Source: Paenarthrobacter sp. AR 02
Lineage (GTDB): Bacteria; Actinomycetota; Actinomycetes; Actinomycetales; Micrococcaceae
NCBI RefSeq assembly: GCF_021538675.1
Contig: NZ_JAJUKH010000013.1
Location: 62,001 to 126,000, forward strand
DNA length: 64,000 nucleotides
Direction: 5' to 3'
A program made the translations under genes and the position numbers. The notes below the pieces were generated by a model. The model searched no databases. It saw nothing but the letters and a program-made list of their open reading frames with translations, and was not told where the DNA came from. Shown piece after piece: positions 41,824 through 51,356 of the stretch (its first letter is position 1; the number at the start of each line of letters is the position of its first letter).

Positions 41824-44800
41824 CTACTTGAGACGGGGCGCTTGTGCAGACGGACCCACCCACGGGCTCACCGGGTTGCCCATCCAGTACGTCCCTGCAG
41901 GGACAGTTTCGCCACGCATGACCAGCGACGCCGGGCCCACCGTTCCGCCGTCACCGATGCTGGCCGCGGGGAGGATGACGCCGTGCGGACCCATGGTGGC
42001 CCCGTTGCCCAGCGTCACGGTATCCAGGCTCATGACGCGGTCGTGGAACAGGTGTGTCTGGACCACGCAGCCGCGGTTGACGGTGGAGTTCTCGCCAAGT
42101 GTCACGAGGTCGGCTTCGGGGAGCCAGTAGCTTTCACACCAGGTACCGCGGCCGATCCTGGCGCCGAGCCCGCGCAGCCACCACACCAGGGCGGGCGTGC
42201 CCGCAGCGGACCTGGCGAACCACGGCGCACTGACCATTTCGATAAACGTATCCACAACCTCGTTGCGCCAGATAAACGAGCTCCAGAGCGGATGTTCGCC
42301 AGCGCGGATAGTGCCCACGAGGACCCACTTGGCGACGATGGCGCTGAGTGCTGCCACGCCTCCGGCTGCCAACATCACGACGCCGCCGAGGATCGCCGCG
42401 ATCCAGTAGCCCCATCCCCGGGCCAGCCAATCGAGGACCAGCATGACCCCGACGGCGATGGCAACAGTCAGGATGACAGGAACCAAACGGCACAATTCCC
42501 ACAGTGCGCGGGCGATTTTGAGCTTGGGGGGCGGCTGGAATGTCCGTGTCTGGTCCGCGTCGACGGCTGTGCGGCGCGACCTGACCGGGGGACTGCCCAG
42601 CCACGACGTGCCCGACTTCGCCTTGGCCGGGGTGGCCGACAGGACCGCTACCAGGGAGTTCTTGGGCACATTGCGCCCGGCCGCCGTCATCCCGGAGTTA
42701 CCAAGGAATGACCGTTTTCCGATCTTGGCCGGGGCGATTTTCATCCAGCCACCGCCGAGTTCGTAGGATGCCACCATGGTGTCGTCAGCCAGGAACGCGC
42801 CGTCGCCGATGGTCGTCATCCTGGGCACCAGCAGCACTGTGGAGGCTTCCACGTTCTTGCCCACCTTGGCTCCGAGCAAGCGCAGCCAAACAGGCGTGAA
42901 CAGGCTTGCATAGACCGGGAAGAGCAGGTCGCGGGCCATGTCCAGCAGGCGTTCCGTGGCCCACACCTGCCAGCCAATCCGGCTACGGACACGGAAATAC
43001 CCTTCCTTAAGACCGAGGCCAAGGAGCCGGGCAACAATGAGGATGAGCACCAGGTTTCCGAAGAACCACGTCAACGCCGCCAGGGGCAGGGCCATGGCTA
43101 TCTGGGGGAACGCGCTCTCCAATGAATCGTGTCCTTGGATGAACGCCATAAAAAGCATCGCAGCAGCGAAAGCGGAGATGTACGGTATCAGGGCCAGAAG
43201 CGCAGAAGCGCCGGCAAAAGCGGTGAACCACAGCCGGTCCACAGCGGAAGGACGGGCGGGATACTCAGGCCAGTCGTGTTTTGCCTTGCCGCGTCGTTCG
43301 GCTGGGGATCCAGCCACGAAGTGCCCGGCCTTCACTTTGCCCAGGACCGCGGATCCGGCGTCTACGTGTGCGCCTGCACCAATGGTGGCACCGGGCATGA
43401 GGGTGCTTCGCGCACCGACCACGGCACCGGCTCCCACGTGTATCTGGCCGATATGGACCGAGTCGCCGTCCACCCACCAGCCGGAGAGATCGACTTCCGG
43501 CTCGATGTTGGCACCATTGCCCAATGACAGCAGACCGGTGACAGGCGGCAGGGAATGCAGGTGCACATCCCGGCCGATCCTGGCACCGAGGGCGCGCGCG
43601 TAGTAGGGCACGAACGGGGCGCTGGCGAGGCCGATGGCCCCGGAGAGGTCTTGTATTTGTTCGGCGAGCCACAAGCGAAGGTGGGTTTTGCCGGACCTGG
43701 GGTAGGTGCCAGGCTCGATCTTGCCGAGCAGCACGCGTGCCGCTATTACCGAAATGGTCATACGGCCCAGCGGGCTGACGAAGACCAGCCAGGATGCCGC
43801 GATCCACCACCAGGACACCACAGGAGCTGCGGCGAATCCGGCAAAGTCTGCCAGTAACCTGTTCGCGGCCATCAGGTAGGTGAGCCAACGCATTCCCACC
43901 AGGATGTGAAGGGGCACGCCCATGAGGACCTGGAAGATCTGCGACTTCAAGGCTGTGGGACGCACGGTGCGCTCGACAGGCGGACCTGCCGCACCGCCGT
44001 CGGGCAGTGATTGCCGGGCGGCATCGATCAGGGCTCCGACACGCGGGGTCGCGTAGATGTCAGCGACAGTGATGGTGGGGTACCGGACCCGGAGGGCAGA
44101 GACGAGCTGGGCTGCGGCCAAGGACCCGCCGCCGTAGGCGAAGAAATCCGCGTCGAGGGAGCTCACGGGACTGCCCAGCACCGACTCCCACTGGTCCACC
44201 ACCCAACGGGCGTCGTCGGGCAGGTTCAGGGGCGCGTTGTTGGCCTCAGCAGCGCTGGTTCCCGCCAGCGGCCAGGGGAGGGCATGCCGGTCCACCTTTC
44301 CGCTGGTCTTGGTGGGCAGCGAATCCACCACGGTGAGCAGGGGGATCAATGCTGCCGGAAGGCTTTCGCCCAGCAGGCGGCGGGCCTGCTCCAGGTTTAG
44401 CCCGTGGCCGTCAACGGGGGCGAGATAGCCCACCAGGATCTGGTTGCCGGCAGCAGTGGTCTGAACTGCGGCGGCAGCGCCGGCAACTCCCGGGAGTGCC
44501 TGCAGCGCCGCGTCCACCTCGCCCAGTTCGATGCGCCGTCCACCCAGCTTGACCTGTTCGTCCGCGCGACCCATGAAAATCAGGCCCTCCGGTTCGAAGC
44601 GGACGAGGTCCCCGGAACGGTAGGCACGGTCCCAAGCCAGCGTGGCCATGGGTGCATACTTCTCGGCATCCTTGGCGGGATCGAGATAGCGGGCCAGCCC
44701 GACGCCGCCGATGATCAGTTCACCGATCCCGCCTTCCGCGACCGGGACACCATCAGAATCGACGACGGCGAGGTCCCAGCCGTCCAACGGCAGCCCGATC

Positions 44801-45780
44801 CGAACCGGGCCGGGTCGGCCCAACGGTGCGGCGCAGGCGACGACGGTGGCCTCGGTGGGTCCGTAAGTGTTCCAGACTTCGCGGCCATCGACGGCGAGCC
44901 GTTCGGCCAGCTCCGGCGGGCATGCCTCGCCGCCGAAGATGAGGAGGCGGACGTTTTCGAGGGACTCTGTCGGCCACAACGCAGCAAGGGTGGGCACCGT
45001 GGAAACCACGGTGATGCCGTGGTTGATCAGCCAGGGACCCAGGTCCATGCCGGTCCGCACCAACGCCCGCGGAGCCGGGACGAGGCAGGCACCGTGGCGC
45101 CAGGCGAGCCACATCTCTTCGCAGGAAGCATCGAAGGCTACCGACAGGCCCGCCAGCACTCTGTCCTGGGGACCGATGGGATCGGCTTGGAGGAAAATCC
45201 GTGCTTCAGCGTCAACGAAGGCGGCGGAAGATCGGTGTTTAACTGCAACACCCTTGGGCGTACCAGTGGATCCCGAGGTGAAGATGATCCAGGAGTCGTC
45301 ATCCAGCCCCGGTTTTGAAGGTTCCGATACAGGCTCGCGTGCGGCACCGGCGGCTCGGATATCAAGTCCCGCCCCTACCACCGCGGCAACCTTGGCTTCC
45401 CCGAACACGAGGCGTGCCCGTTCCTCGGGATCGTCGGCATCAACCGGAACGTACGCGGCGCCGGCCATGAGGATTCCCAGGATGGCGATATACAACTCGT
45501 TGGTGCCGGAAGGGATGCGGATGCCGAGCTTGTCACCACGACCCAGGCCCGCAGCGTTCAATCGTGCGGCGAAGGCCCTGACCGCCCTGAGGAGTTCGGT
45601 GTAGCTGAGTGATTTTTGCCCGTCATCCAGAGCCGAAGCCTCGGGGAAGGACGCTGCGGTCTCTTCCAGAATGTCCACCAGCGTGCGCTCGGCTGGTGCA
45701 GCGGTGCCGCCCGGCAACTGGGGGCGGTAGGTGGTCAGGGCGGGTGCCGGCCCGGCCCCCACGGGATGTTCTGTGCTCAC
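41824..45780 (-). CDS. Pls/PosA-type membrane non-ribosomal peptide synthetase
   Basis: A 1318-residue synthetase with the epsilon-poly-L-lysine synthetase layout. The adenylation domain is at about 35-500 (TSGSTGTPKG near 166; FDASCEEMW near 216; YGPTEAT; GKVDR). A carrier domain follows with the phosphopantetheine Ser in YGGGSLAAAQ near 551. The rest has about six transmembrane helices in pairs around three left-handed-helix acyltransferase-like domains (about 745-830, 980-1055, 1200-1300). There is no condensation or thioesterase domain. Pls enzymes polymerise one amino acid iteratively in the membrane. GTG 45780 is preferred; TTG 45810 would add 10 residues. Confidence 0.9.
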   Translation of the reverse strand: MSTEHPVGAGPAPALTTYRPQLPGGTAAPAERTLVDILEETAASFPEASALDDGQKSLSYTELLRAVRAFAARLNAAGLGRGDKLGIRIPSGTNELYIAILGILMAGAAYVPVDADDPEERARLVFGEAKVAAVVGAGLDIRAAGAAREPVSEPSKPGLDDDSWIIFTSGSTGTPKGVAVKHRSSAAFVDAEARIFLQADPIGPQDRVLAGLSVAFDASCEEMWLAWRHGACLVPAPRALVRTGMDLGPWLINHGITVVSTVPTLAALWPTESLENVRLLIFGGEACPPELAERLAVDGREVWNTYGPTEATVVACAAPLGRPGPVRIGLPLDGWDLAVVDSDGVPVAEGGIGELIIGGVGLARYLDPAKDAEKYAPMATLAWDRAYRSGDLVRFEPEGLIFMGRADEQVKLGGRRIELGEVDAALQALPGVAGAAAAVQTTAAGNQILVGYLAPVDGHGLNLEQARRLLGESLPAALIPLLTVVDSLPTKTSGKVDRHALPWPLAGTSAAEANNAPLNLPDDARWVVDQWESVLGSPVSSLDADFFAYGGGSLAAAQLVSALRVRYPTITVADIYATPRVGALIDAARQSLPDGGAAGPPVERTVRPTALKSQIFQVLMGVPLHILVGMRWLTYLMAANRLLADFAGFAAAPVVSWWWIAASWLVFVSPLGRMTISVIAARVLLGKIEPGTYPRSGKTHLRLWLAEQIQDLSGAIGLASAPFVPYYARALGARIGRDVHLHSLPPVTGLLSLGNGANIEPEVDLSGWWVDGDSVHIGQIHVGAGAVVGARSTLMPGATIGAGAHVDAGSAVLGKVKAGHFVAGSPAERRGKAKHDWPEYPARPSAVDRLWFTAFAGASALLALIPYISAFAAAMLFMAFIQGHDSLESAFPQIAMALPLAALTWFFGNLVLILIVARLLGLGLKEGYFRVRSRIGWQVWATERLLDMARDLLFPVYASLFTPVWLRLLGAKVGKNVEASTVLLVPRMTTIGDGAFLADDTMVASYELGGGWMKIAPAKIGKRSFLGNSGMTAAGRNVPKNSLVAVLSATPAKAKSGTSWLGSPPVRSRRTAVDADQTRTFQPPPKLKIARALWELCRLVPVILTVAIAVGVMLVLDWLARGWGYWIAAILGGVVMLAAGGVAALSAIVAKWVLVGTIRAGEHPLWSSFIWRNEVVDTFIEMVSAPWFARSAAGTPALVWWLRGLGARIGRGTWCESYWLPEADLVTLGENSTVNRGCVVQTHLFHDRVMSLDTVTLGNGATMGPHGVILPAASIGDGGTVGPASLVMRGETVPAGTYWMGNPVSPWVGPSAQAPRLK

Positions 45781-45898
45781 AGGCCTAGCTTTGCGCAGAA
45801 AGGTGAACAAAAGGTGTCTGTCGTTTCCTGTTCGTCACATTTTCTTGCACCACTGTTTGCCTGTAGGTCGCCAGTTGTTCGGGAGCCGGGCTTTGGAG

Positions 45899-46864
45899 TT
45901 ACGGCAGAAGCAGGACTTTGCCGGTGGTCCGGCGGCCTTCCAGGTCACGGTGGGCCTGGGCAGCTTCGGCCAAGGGGTAGGTTGCGCCGACCCTGACCGA
46001 GAGCGTTCCGCTGGCGGCGGCGTCGAAAATCTCGGCCGAGCGCCACCGGCGCTCGTGTGTATTCTGCACGAAGTGGGCCATGGTTGGCCTGGTCAAGGTC
46101 AAGGAGCCTCCGGCGTTCAGGCGCTGGGGATCGAATGGCGGCACCGGCCCGGACGCGGCACCAAAGAGCACCATGGCTCCCCGGATGCGCAGGCTCTTGA
46201 GGGATTCGTCAAAGGTGTCTTTACCGACGCCGTCGTACACCACGTTGACGCCTTCGCCGTCGGTCAGTTCACGGACCTTGTGGGCGAAACCGTCGTAGCG
46301 GAGGACCTCGTCAGCTCCGGCCAGCCTGGACAGCTCGGCCTTTTCGTCGGAGGAGACGGTGGTAAGCACGCGTGCCCCGCGGGCCTTCAACAGCTGGGTC
46401 AGCAGGAGGCCAACGCCTCCGGCCCCCGCGTGCAGCAGGACGGTGTGTCCCGGCTCCACCCGGAAGGAGGAGTTCATCAGGTAATGCGCTGTGATCCCTT
46501 GCAGCGGAAGGGCAGCTGCAGTGTGGTCGTTGACGCCGTCCGGAACCGGAAGCGCTTTCGCAGCATCCACGAGAGTGTAGTCGGCGTAGGTGCGGGACCC
46601 TTCAGCCGTGGCAATACGGTCGCCAACGGCAATGTCCTCCACGCCCTCACCCACCGCCTCCACCGTGCCGGCGGCTTCTGCGCCGGGGGTGAAGGGGTAG
46701 TCAACCTTGTAGGTTCCGTTGCGCTGGTAGGTTTCGATGAAGTTCACCCCGGCAGCTGCGACCTTGATCAGCAACTGGCCGGGACCGGGGGCTGGTGCTT
46801 CCACAGAGGCGTATTCGAGGACTTCAGGTCCTCCGGGCTGCTTTGCGACAATGGCGTGCGTCAT
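45899..46864 (-). CDS. NADPH:quinone oxidoreductase (zinc-independent MDR family)
   Basis: A 321-residue medium-chain reductase. VAAAGVNFIETYQRNGTY and TPGAEAAGTVEAVGEGV mark the QOR1/zeta-crystallin type without zinc ligands. The nucleotide fold is HAGAGGVGLLLTQLLKARGA. Such enzymes reduce quinones or enones with NADPH. ATG 46864 has GGAG 5 nt upstream. It lies 88 nt upstream of the synthetase start on the same strand; a functional link is not evident. Confidence 0.93.
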   Translation of the reverse strand: MTHAIVAKQPGGPEVLEYASVEAPAPGPGQLLIKVAAAGVNFIETYQRNGTYKVDYPFTPGAEAAGTVEAVGEGVEDIAVGDRIATAEGSRTYADYTLVDAAKALPVPDGVNDHTAAALPLQGITAHYLMNSSFRVEPGHTVLLHAGAGGVGLLLTQLLKARGARVLTTVSSDEKAELSRLAGADEVLRYDGFAHKVRELTDGEGVNVVYDGVGKDTFDESLKSLRIRGAMVLFGAASGPVPPFDPQRLNAGGSLTLTRPTMAHFVQNTHERRWRSAEIFDAAASGTLSVRVGATYPLAEAAQAHRDLEGRRTTGKVLLLP

Positions 46865-46949
46865 GGTGGCTCCTCACTCCGGGGCGGTCCTTCCGGTGCC
46901 CGGTTTCAGAATCCATCCTAGGGAGGTTGGGGCCTTCCATGTCGAACGG

Positions 46950-48038
46950 CTAGCGGCGTCCGTGCGTCGAAGCCACGGGACAGTCGAAGCCGCGGCCTGC
47001 TGCGAGGCCCACCTCGTTGAGGTAGCTGACCACGATCCCGTACGACTGCATGAGCGTGGTTTCGGTGTAGGGAATCGAGTGCTTGGCGCAGAATTCCTTC
47101 ACGATGCCGGCGGCCTTGTGAAGGTGCGGACGTGCCATGTCCGGGAACAAGTGGTGCTCTACCTGCCGGTTGAGTCCGCCCAAGAGGAAGTCCATGAAGC
47201 GACCGCCGGAGATGTTGCGGGAGGTCAGGATCTGGCGGTTAAGGAAGTCCACGCGGCTGTCCTTGGGAAGCACGGGCATGCCCTTATGGTTGGGGGCGAA
47301 GGATGCGCCCATGTAGAAGCCGTAAACCATGATCTGGACGCCGAGGAAAGCGAACGCCATTCCGATGGGCAGGAAGGTGAAAGCCAGCACCGGCAACGCC
47401 GTCAGGCGTGCCACGAGGATGGGGGTTTCCACCCAGCGGTGCCGGACCTTCTGCTTGCCGAAGACAAAGCGGATGGAATCGAACTGCAGGCTCAGGCCAA
47501 GCAAGGTCAACAGCGGGAAGAAGAACCAGCCCTGCCGGCGCGTGAGGAATGCCAGGCGGCCCTTGCGCTCGGCCGCGGCGTCCTCGTAGAACACCAATGC
47601 GTTGTTCCGGATGTCGGGGTCCTTGGAAATGACGTTGGGGTGATTGTGGTGGGCGCCGTGTTTCTGTTCCCACCATGAGTAGCTGATGCCCGCAACGCCT
47701 GTGGCCAGGAGACGCGCCGACCAATCGTTGGCGCGGCGGGAGGCAAAGATCTGCTTGTGTCCGGCTTCGTGGGCCAGGAAGCTCAACTGCGTGCAGAGAA
47801 TGCCGACGGCCGCGGCAATGAGGAGCTGGTACCAGGATTCGCCAATGAGGGCGAAGCCGAGCCAGGTGCCGGCCATGAGCAGTATCAGGGCTACGAAAAC
47901 CCAGATATAGAAGCCGCTGCGGCGCTCGAGGAGTCCTGCGGACTTGACGCTCTTGAGGAGCTCTGAGTAGCTCTGAACGACGGGATTTGGCTGAATTGCG
48001 CGTGCTTTGGGGCGCTCAGCGGTGGACGTGGGTGCCAT
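46950..48038 (-). CDS. Membrane fatty-acid desaturase
   Basis: A 362-residue di-iron desaturase. The three histidine boxes are HEAGHKQIF, HGAHHNHPN and QVEHHLFPDM; the Q in the last box is typical of front-end or acyl-CoA desaturases (mycobacterial DesA3-like) rather than delta-9 plant types. About four hydrophobic helices are seen. There is no N-terminal cytochrome b5 domain, so electrons must come from a separate reductase, and none is adjacent. The ATG is at 48038. It is divergent from argC. Confidence 0.92.
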   Translation of the reverse strand: MAPTSTAERPKARAIQPNPVVQSYSELLKSVKSAGLLERRSGFYIWVFVALILLMAGTWLGFALIGESWYQLLIAAAVGILCTQLSFLAHEAGHKQIFASRRANDWSARLLATGVAGISYSWWEQKHGAHHNHPNVISKDPDIRNNALVFYEDAAAERKGRLAFLTRRQGWFFFPLLTLLGLSLQFDSIRFVFGKQKVRHRWVETPILVARLTALPVLAFTFLPIGMAFAFLGVQIMVYGFYMGASFAPNHKGMPVLPKDSRVDFLNRQILTSRNISGGRFMDFLLGGLNRQVEHHLFPDMARPHLHKAAGIVKEFCAKHSIPYTETTLMQSYGIVVSYLNEVGLAAGRGFDCPVASTHGRR

Positions 48039-48160
48039 TTATATGCCCCGTATCACTAACGGGCAACGCTGCAGCCGACGTTCGGACTGCACGGTCTGGA
48101 TCACCCTCCACTAAGCATACGCGCAATGTCCTAACAAATGTGACAGCTCACATTAGGCAT

Positions 48161-48200
48161 GCATAAATATCGGACAGCATGAATATTCTTGCTGTATAGT
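48161..48200 (+). promoter_or_regulatory. argC promoter with candidate ARG boxes
   Basis: TATAGT (48195-48200) lies 6 nt before the argC start. Immediately upstream are two AT-rich ArgR-like half-palindromes: GCATAAATAT (48161-48170) and CATGAATATTCTTG (48178-48191), about 18 nt apart. They resemble the TGAAT-N4-ATTCA type ARG box and would block the -35 region when bound by ArgR from the same operon. Confidence 0.65.
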
Positions 48201-48206
48201 GGAGTC

Positions 48207-49238
48207 ATGACTATTTCTGTTGCCGTCTCCGGTGCCAGCGGCTACGCCGGGGGAGAAGTGCTGCGCTTGCTCGCGGGCCATCCGAACGTCACCATCGGTG
48301 CGATCACGGCGCACAGCAACGCCGGTTCCAGACTAGGGGAGTTGCAGCCGCATCTCCATGGTTTGGCCAGCCGGATCCTTGAAGACACCACGGTGGAAAA
48401 CCTGTCCGGCCACGATGTGGTGTTCCTGGCCCTTCCCCATGGCGCTTCCGCAGAGATCGCCGCCCAGCTGCCTGAAGGCACCGTAGTGATCGACGCCGGC
48501 GCGGACCACCGCCTCCAGGACGCCGCGGCGTGGGAAAAGTTCTACGGCTCGGACCACGCGGGCACCTGGCCTTACGGCCTGCCGGAACTGCCGGGGCAGC
48601 GTGAGGCGCTCAAGGGCGCCACCCGCATCGCAGTCCCGGGCTGCTACCCGACGTCGGCCCTGCTCGCCTTGACGCCCGGGTTTGCCAAAAATCTCCTCCT
48701 GACGGACGACGTCGTCATTGTCGCCGCCTCAGGCACCTCGGGCGCCGGCAAGGCAGCCAAAGTCAACCTCATTGGCAGTGAAGTCATGGGTTCCATGAGC
48801 CCGTATGGCGTGGGTGGCGGTCATCGCCACACGCCGGAAATCGAACAGGGCCTGTCCAATGCCGCGGGCGAGCCGGTCACGGTGTCCTTCACGCCCACCC
48901 TCGCCCCGATGAGCAGGGGCATCCTCACGACGGCGACCGCAAAGGCCGGGCACGGTGTGACGTACGCCGAACTCCGGCAGGCCTGGGCAGATGCCTACGA
49001 CGACGAGCCGTTCGTCCACCTGCTGCCAGAGGGCCAGTGGCCCACCACCAAATCGGTGCAGGGTTCCAACCATGCCGTCATGCAACTGGCGTTTGACCAG
49101 CACACAGGCCGCGTGATCGTGACCTGCGCTATCGACAACCTCACCAAGGGGACCGCCGGCGGCGCCGTGCAGTCCATGAACATTGCCCTCGGCCTGGATG
49201 AAACCGCCGGCCTGAACCTGCAGGGAGTAGCACCGTGA
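48207..49238 (+). CDS. argC: N-acetyl-gamma-glutamyl-phosphate reductase
   Basis: A 343-residue NADPH-dependent reductase, the third step of arginine synthesis. The nucleotide motif is [14 protein letters not shown], and the catalytic Cys is in [20 protein letters not shown] 48207 sits 6 nt after TATAGT, so the operon transcript starts at or next to the codon; an ATG at 48189 lies upstream of the promoter hexamer and is excluded. First gene of argCJBDFRGH. Confidence 0.97.
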   Translation: MTISVAVSGASGYAGGEVLRLLAGHPNVTIGAITAHSNAGSRLGELQPHLHGLASRILEDTTVENLSGHDVVFLALPHGASAEIAAQLPEGTVVIDAGADHRLQDAAAWEKFYGSDHAGTWPYGLPELPGQREALKGATRIAVPGCYPTSALLALTPGFAKNLLLTDDVVIVAASGTSGAGKAAKVNLIGSEVMGSMSPYGVGGGHRHTPEIEQGLSNAAGEPVTVSFTPTLAPMSRGILTTATAKAGHGVTYAELRQAWADAYDDEPFVHLLPEGQWPTTKSVQGSNHAVMQLAFDQHTGRVIVTCAIDNLTKGTAGGAVQSMNIALGLDETAGLNLQGVAP

Positions 49239-50401
49239 CCATTACCGCCCCCAAGGGATTCCGCGCCGCTGGCGTCACAGCCGGCATCAAGGCATCAGGC
49301 AACCCGGACCTCGCCCTGGTCGTCAACGACGGACCGTCGAAGGCAGCCGCTGCTGTGTTCACCTCCAACCGCGTAGCGGCCGCTCCCGTGCACTGGTCCC
49401 GCCAGGTGGTCAGCGACGGCCGTGTGGACGCCGTCGTTCTGAACTCCGGGGGTGCCAACGCCTGCACCGGACCGCAGGGTTTCCAGAACACCCACGCAAC
49501 CGCGGAGAAAGTGGCAGAGGTGCTGGGAGTCTCAGCTTCCGACGTCGTGGTTTGCTCTACTGGCCTGATCGGCGAGCAACTGCCCATGGACAAAATCCTC
49601 CCGGGCGTCGAAGCGGCCGCCAAGGAGCTCAGCGAGGACGGCGGTCCCGCTGCGGCCACGGCCATCATGACCACGGACAGCGTTTCCAAGGAAGCGGTTT
49701 TCACCGGAACCGATGCTGAAGGCAAGCAGTTCACCGTCGGTGGCATTGCCAAGGGTGCCGGCATGTTGGCACCAGGCTTGGCCACCATGCTGGTGGTCCT
49801 GACTACGGACGCCGAGGTGCCTGCTGACGAGCTCGACGTCGTCCTCCGCGATGCAACGCGCGTCACCTTTGATCGCACGGACTCCGATGGCTGCATGTCC
49901 ACGAACGACACCGTGGTGCTGCTGGCGTCCGGGGCCTCCGAAGCCCTGCCTTCCACCGAGCAGTTGAGCGAAGCCGTGACTCGGGTCTGCGCCGAACTGG
50001 CCCGCAAGCTCATCGGCGACGCCGAGGGCGCCAGCCACGACATCGCCATCCGCACCTTCAACGCTGCCAGCGAACGGGACGCCGAAACCGTCAGCCGGTC
50101 CGTCGCCCGGTCCAACCTGTTCAAGGCAGCCATCTTCGGCAAGGACCCCAATTGGGGCCGTGTCCTCTCCGCTGTGGGAACAACGGACGCCGTGTTCGAA
50201 GCCGATCAACTCAACGTCGCCATGAACGGCGTCCAGATCTGCCGCAACGGCAGCATCGGCGAGGACCGAAATCTGGTGGACCTTGAGCCGCGCGAAGTGC
50301 TGGTCGAAATCGACCTGCAGGCCGGCGACGCCGAGGCGACAATCTGGACCAATGACCTCACGCACGATTACGTGCATGAGAACAGCGCCTACTCAAGCTG
50401 A
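49235..50401 (+). CDS. argJ: Glutamate N-acetyltransferase / amino-acid N-acetyltransferase ArgJ
   Basis: A 388-residue ornithine acetyltransferase that recycles acetyl groups between acetylornithine and glutamate. The autocleavage site is the Ala-Thr in [13 protein letters not shown]; Thr184 becomes the nucleophile of the beta chain. The GTG at 49235 overlaps the argC stop by 4 nt. Whether it also uses acetyl-CoA (bifunctional form) cannot be decided from sequence. Confidence 0.96.
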   Translation: MTITAPKGFRAAGVTAGIKASGNPDLALVVNDGPSKAAAAVFTSNRVAAAPVHWSRQVVSDGRVDAVVLNSGGANACTGPQGFQNTHATAEKVAEVLGVSASDVVVCSTGLIGEQLPMDKILPGVEAAAKELSEDGGPAAATAIMTTDSVSKEAVFTGTDAEGKQFTVGGIAKGAGMLAPGLATMLVVLTTDAEVPADELDVVLRDATRVTFDRTDSDGCMSTNDTVVLLASGASEALPSTEQLSEAVTRVCAELARKLIGDAEGASHDIAIRTFNAASERDAETVSRSVARSNLFKAAIFGKDPNWGRVLSAVGTTDAVFEADQLNVAMNGVQICRNGSIGEDRNLVDLEPREVLVEIDLQAGDAEATIWTNDLTHDYVHENSAYSS

Positions 50402-50411
50402 GCGGAAAACG

Positions 50412-51356
50412 ATGACTGCGCACACTCGGGAGACCACGTCAATGAGCGACGCCCAGGACAAGGCCGGGACACTGATCGAGGCGTTGCCGTGGATCCAGCG
50501 CTTTGCCGGCACCACCATGGTGATCAAGTATGGCGGAAACGCCATGGTCAATGACGAGCTGCGCCGTGCCTTCGCTGAGGACATCGTGTTCCTCCACCAC
50601 GTGGGCATCCACCCCGTGGTGGTTCACGGCGGCGGCCCCCAAATCAACTCCATGCTCAGCCGGCTTGGCATTGAATCCGAGTTCAAGGGCGGCCTCCGGG
50701 TCACCACGCCCGAGGCCATGGACGTAGTCCGCATGGTCCTCACCGGCCAGGTAGGCCGCGAACTCGTCGGCCTCATCAACTCCCACGGACCGTACGCCGT
50801 CGGCATGTCCGGCGAGGATGGCGGCTTGTTGCGCGCCGTACGCACCGGCACCGTTGTTGATGGCGAGGAAGTGGACCTTGGCCTCGTAGGAGAGGTTGTA
50901 GGGGTTGACCCCGCAGGTATCAAGGACATCCTCGACGCCGGGCGCATCCCCGTGATTTCGACCGTCGCTCCCGAAATCCTGGACACGGGAGACGGTACCG
51001 GCTCCACCACCGGCCAGGTGCTCAACGTCAACGCGGACACCGCCGCCGCAGCCGTTGCTTCCGCACTGGGCGCCACCAAGCTCGTCATCCTGACCGACGT
51101 CGAGGGCCTCTACGCCAACTGGCCGGACAAGTCCTCGCTGATCTCCTCGCTGACGGCCACCGAGCTCCGTGAAATGCTGCCTCGCCTGGAGTCCGGAATG
51201 ATCCCTAAAATGGCCGCCTGCCTCAAAGCAATCGACGAAGGCGTGCAGCGCGCCCACATCGTGGACGGGCGCCTCGCGCACTCGATGCTGCTGGAAACCT
51301 TTACGACCGCGGGTATCGGCACCCAGGTTGTCCCCGACGAGGAAGTGAACGCATGA
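50412..51356 (+). CDS. argB: Acetylglutamate kinase
   Basis: A 314-residue amino-acid kinase, the second and usually arginine-inhibited step. [23 protein letters not shown] and [13 protein letters not shown] are the substrate and ATP motifs. An N-terminal helix (about 10-30) of the kind used for hexamer formation and arginine sensing is present. ATG 50412 is 10 nt after argJ; ATG 50442 is an alternative that removes ten residues. Confidence 0.96.
   Translation: MTAHTRETTSMSDAQDKAGTLIEALPWIQRFAGTTMVIKYGGNAMVNDELRRAFAEDIVFLHHVGIHPVVVHGGGPQINSMLSRLGIESEFKGGLRVTTPEAMDVVRMVLTGQVGRELVGLINSHGPYAVGMSGEDGGLLRAVRTGTVVDGEEVDLGLVGEVVGVDPAGIKDILDAGRIPVISTVAPEILDTGDGTGSTTGQVLNVNADTAAAAVASALGATKLVILTDVEGLYANWPDKSSLISSLTATELREMLPRLESGMIPKMAACLKAIDEGVQRAHIVDGRLAHSMLLETFTTAGIGTQVVPDEEVNA

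Noticed and set aside
45731-46921. 396-codon plus-strand open frame antisense to the quinone oxidoreductase gene
   Set aside because: The opposite strand encodes a complete medium-chain reductase; the plus-strand product is Gly/Val/His-rich with no match I know.
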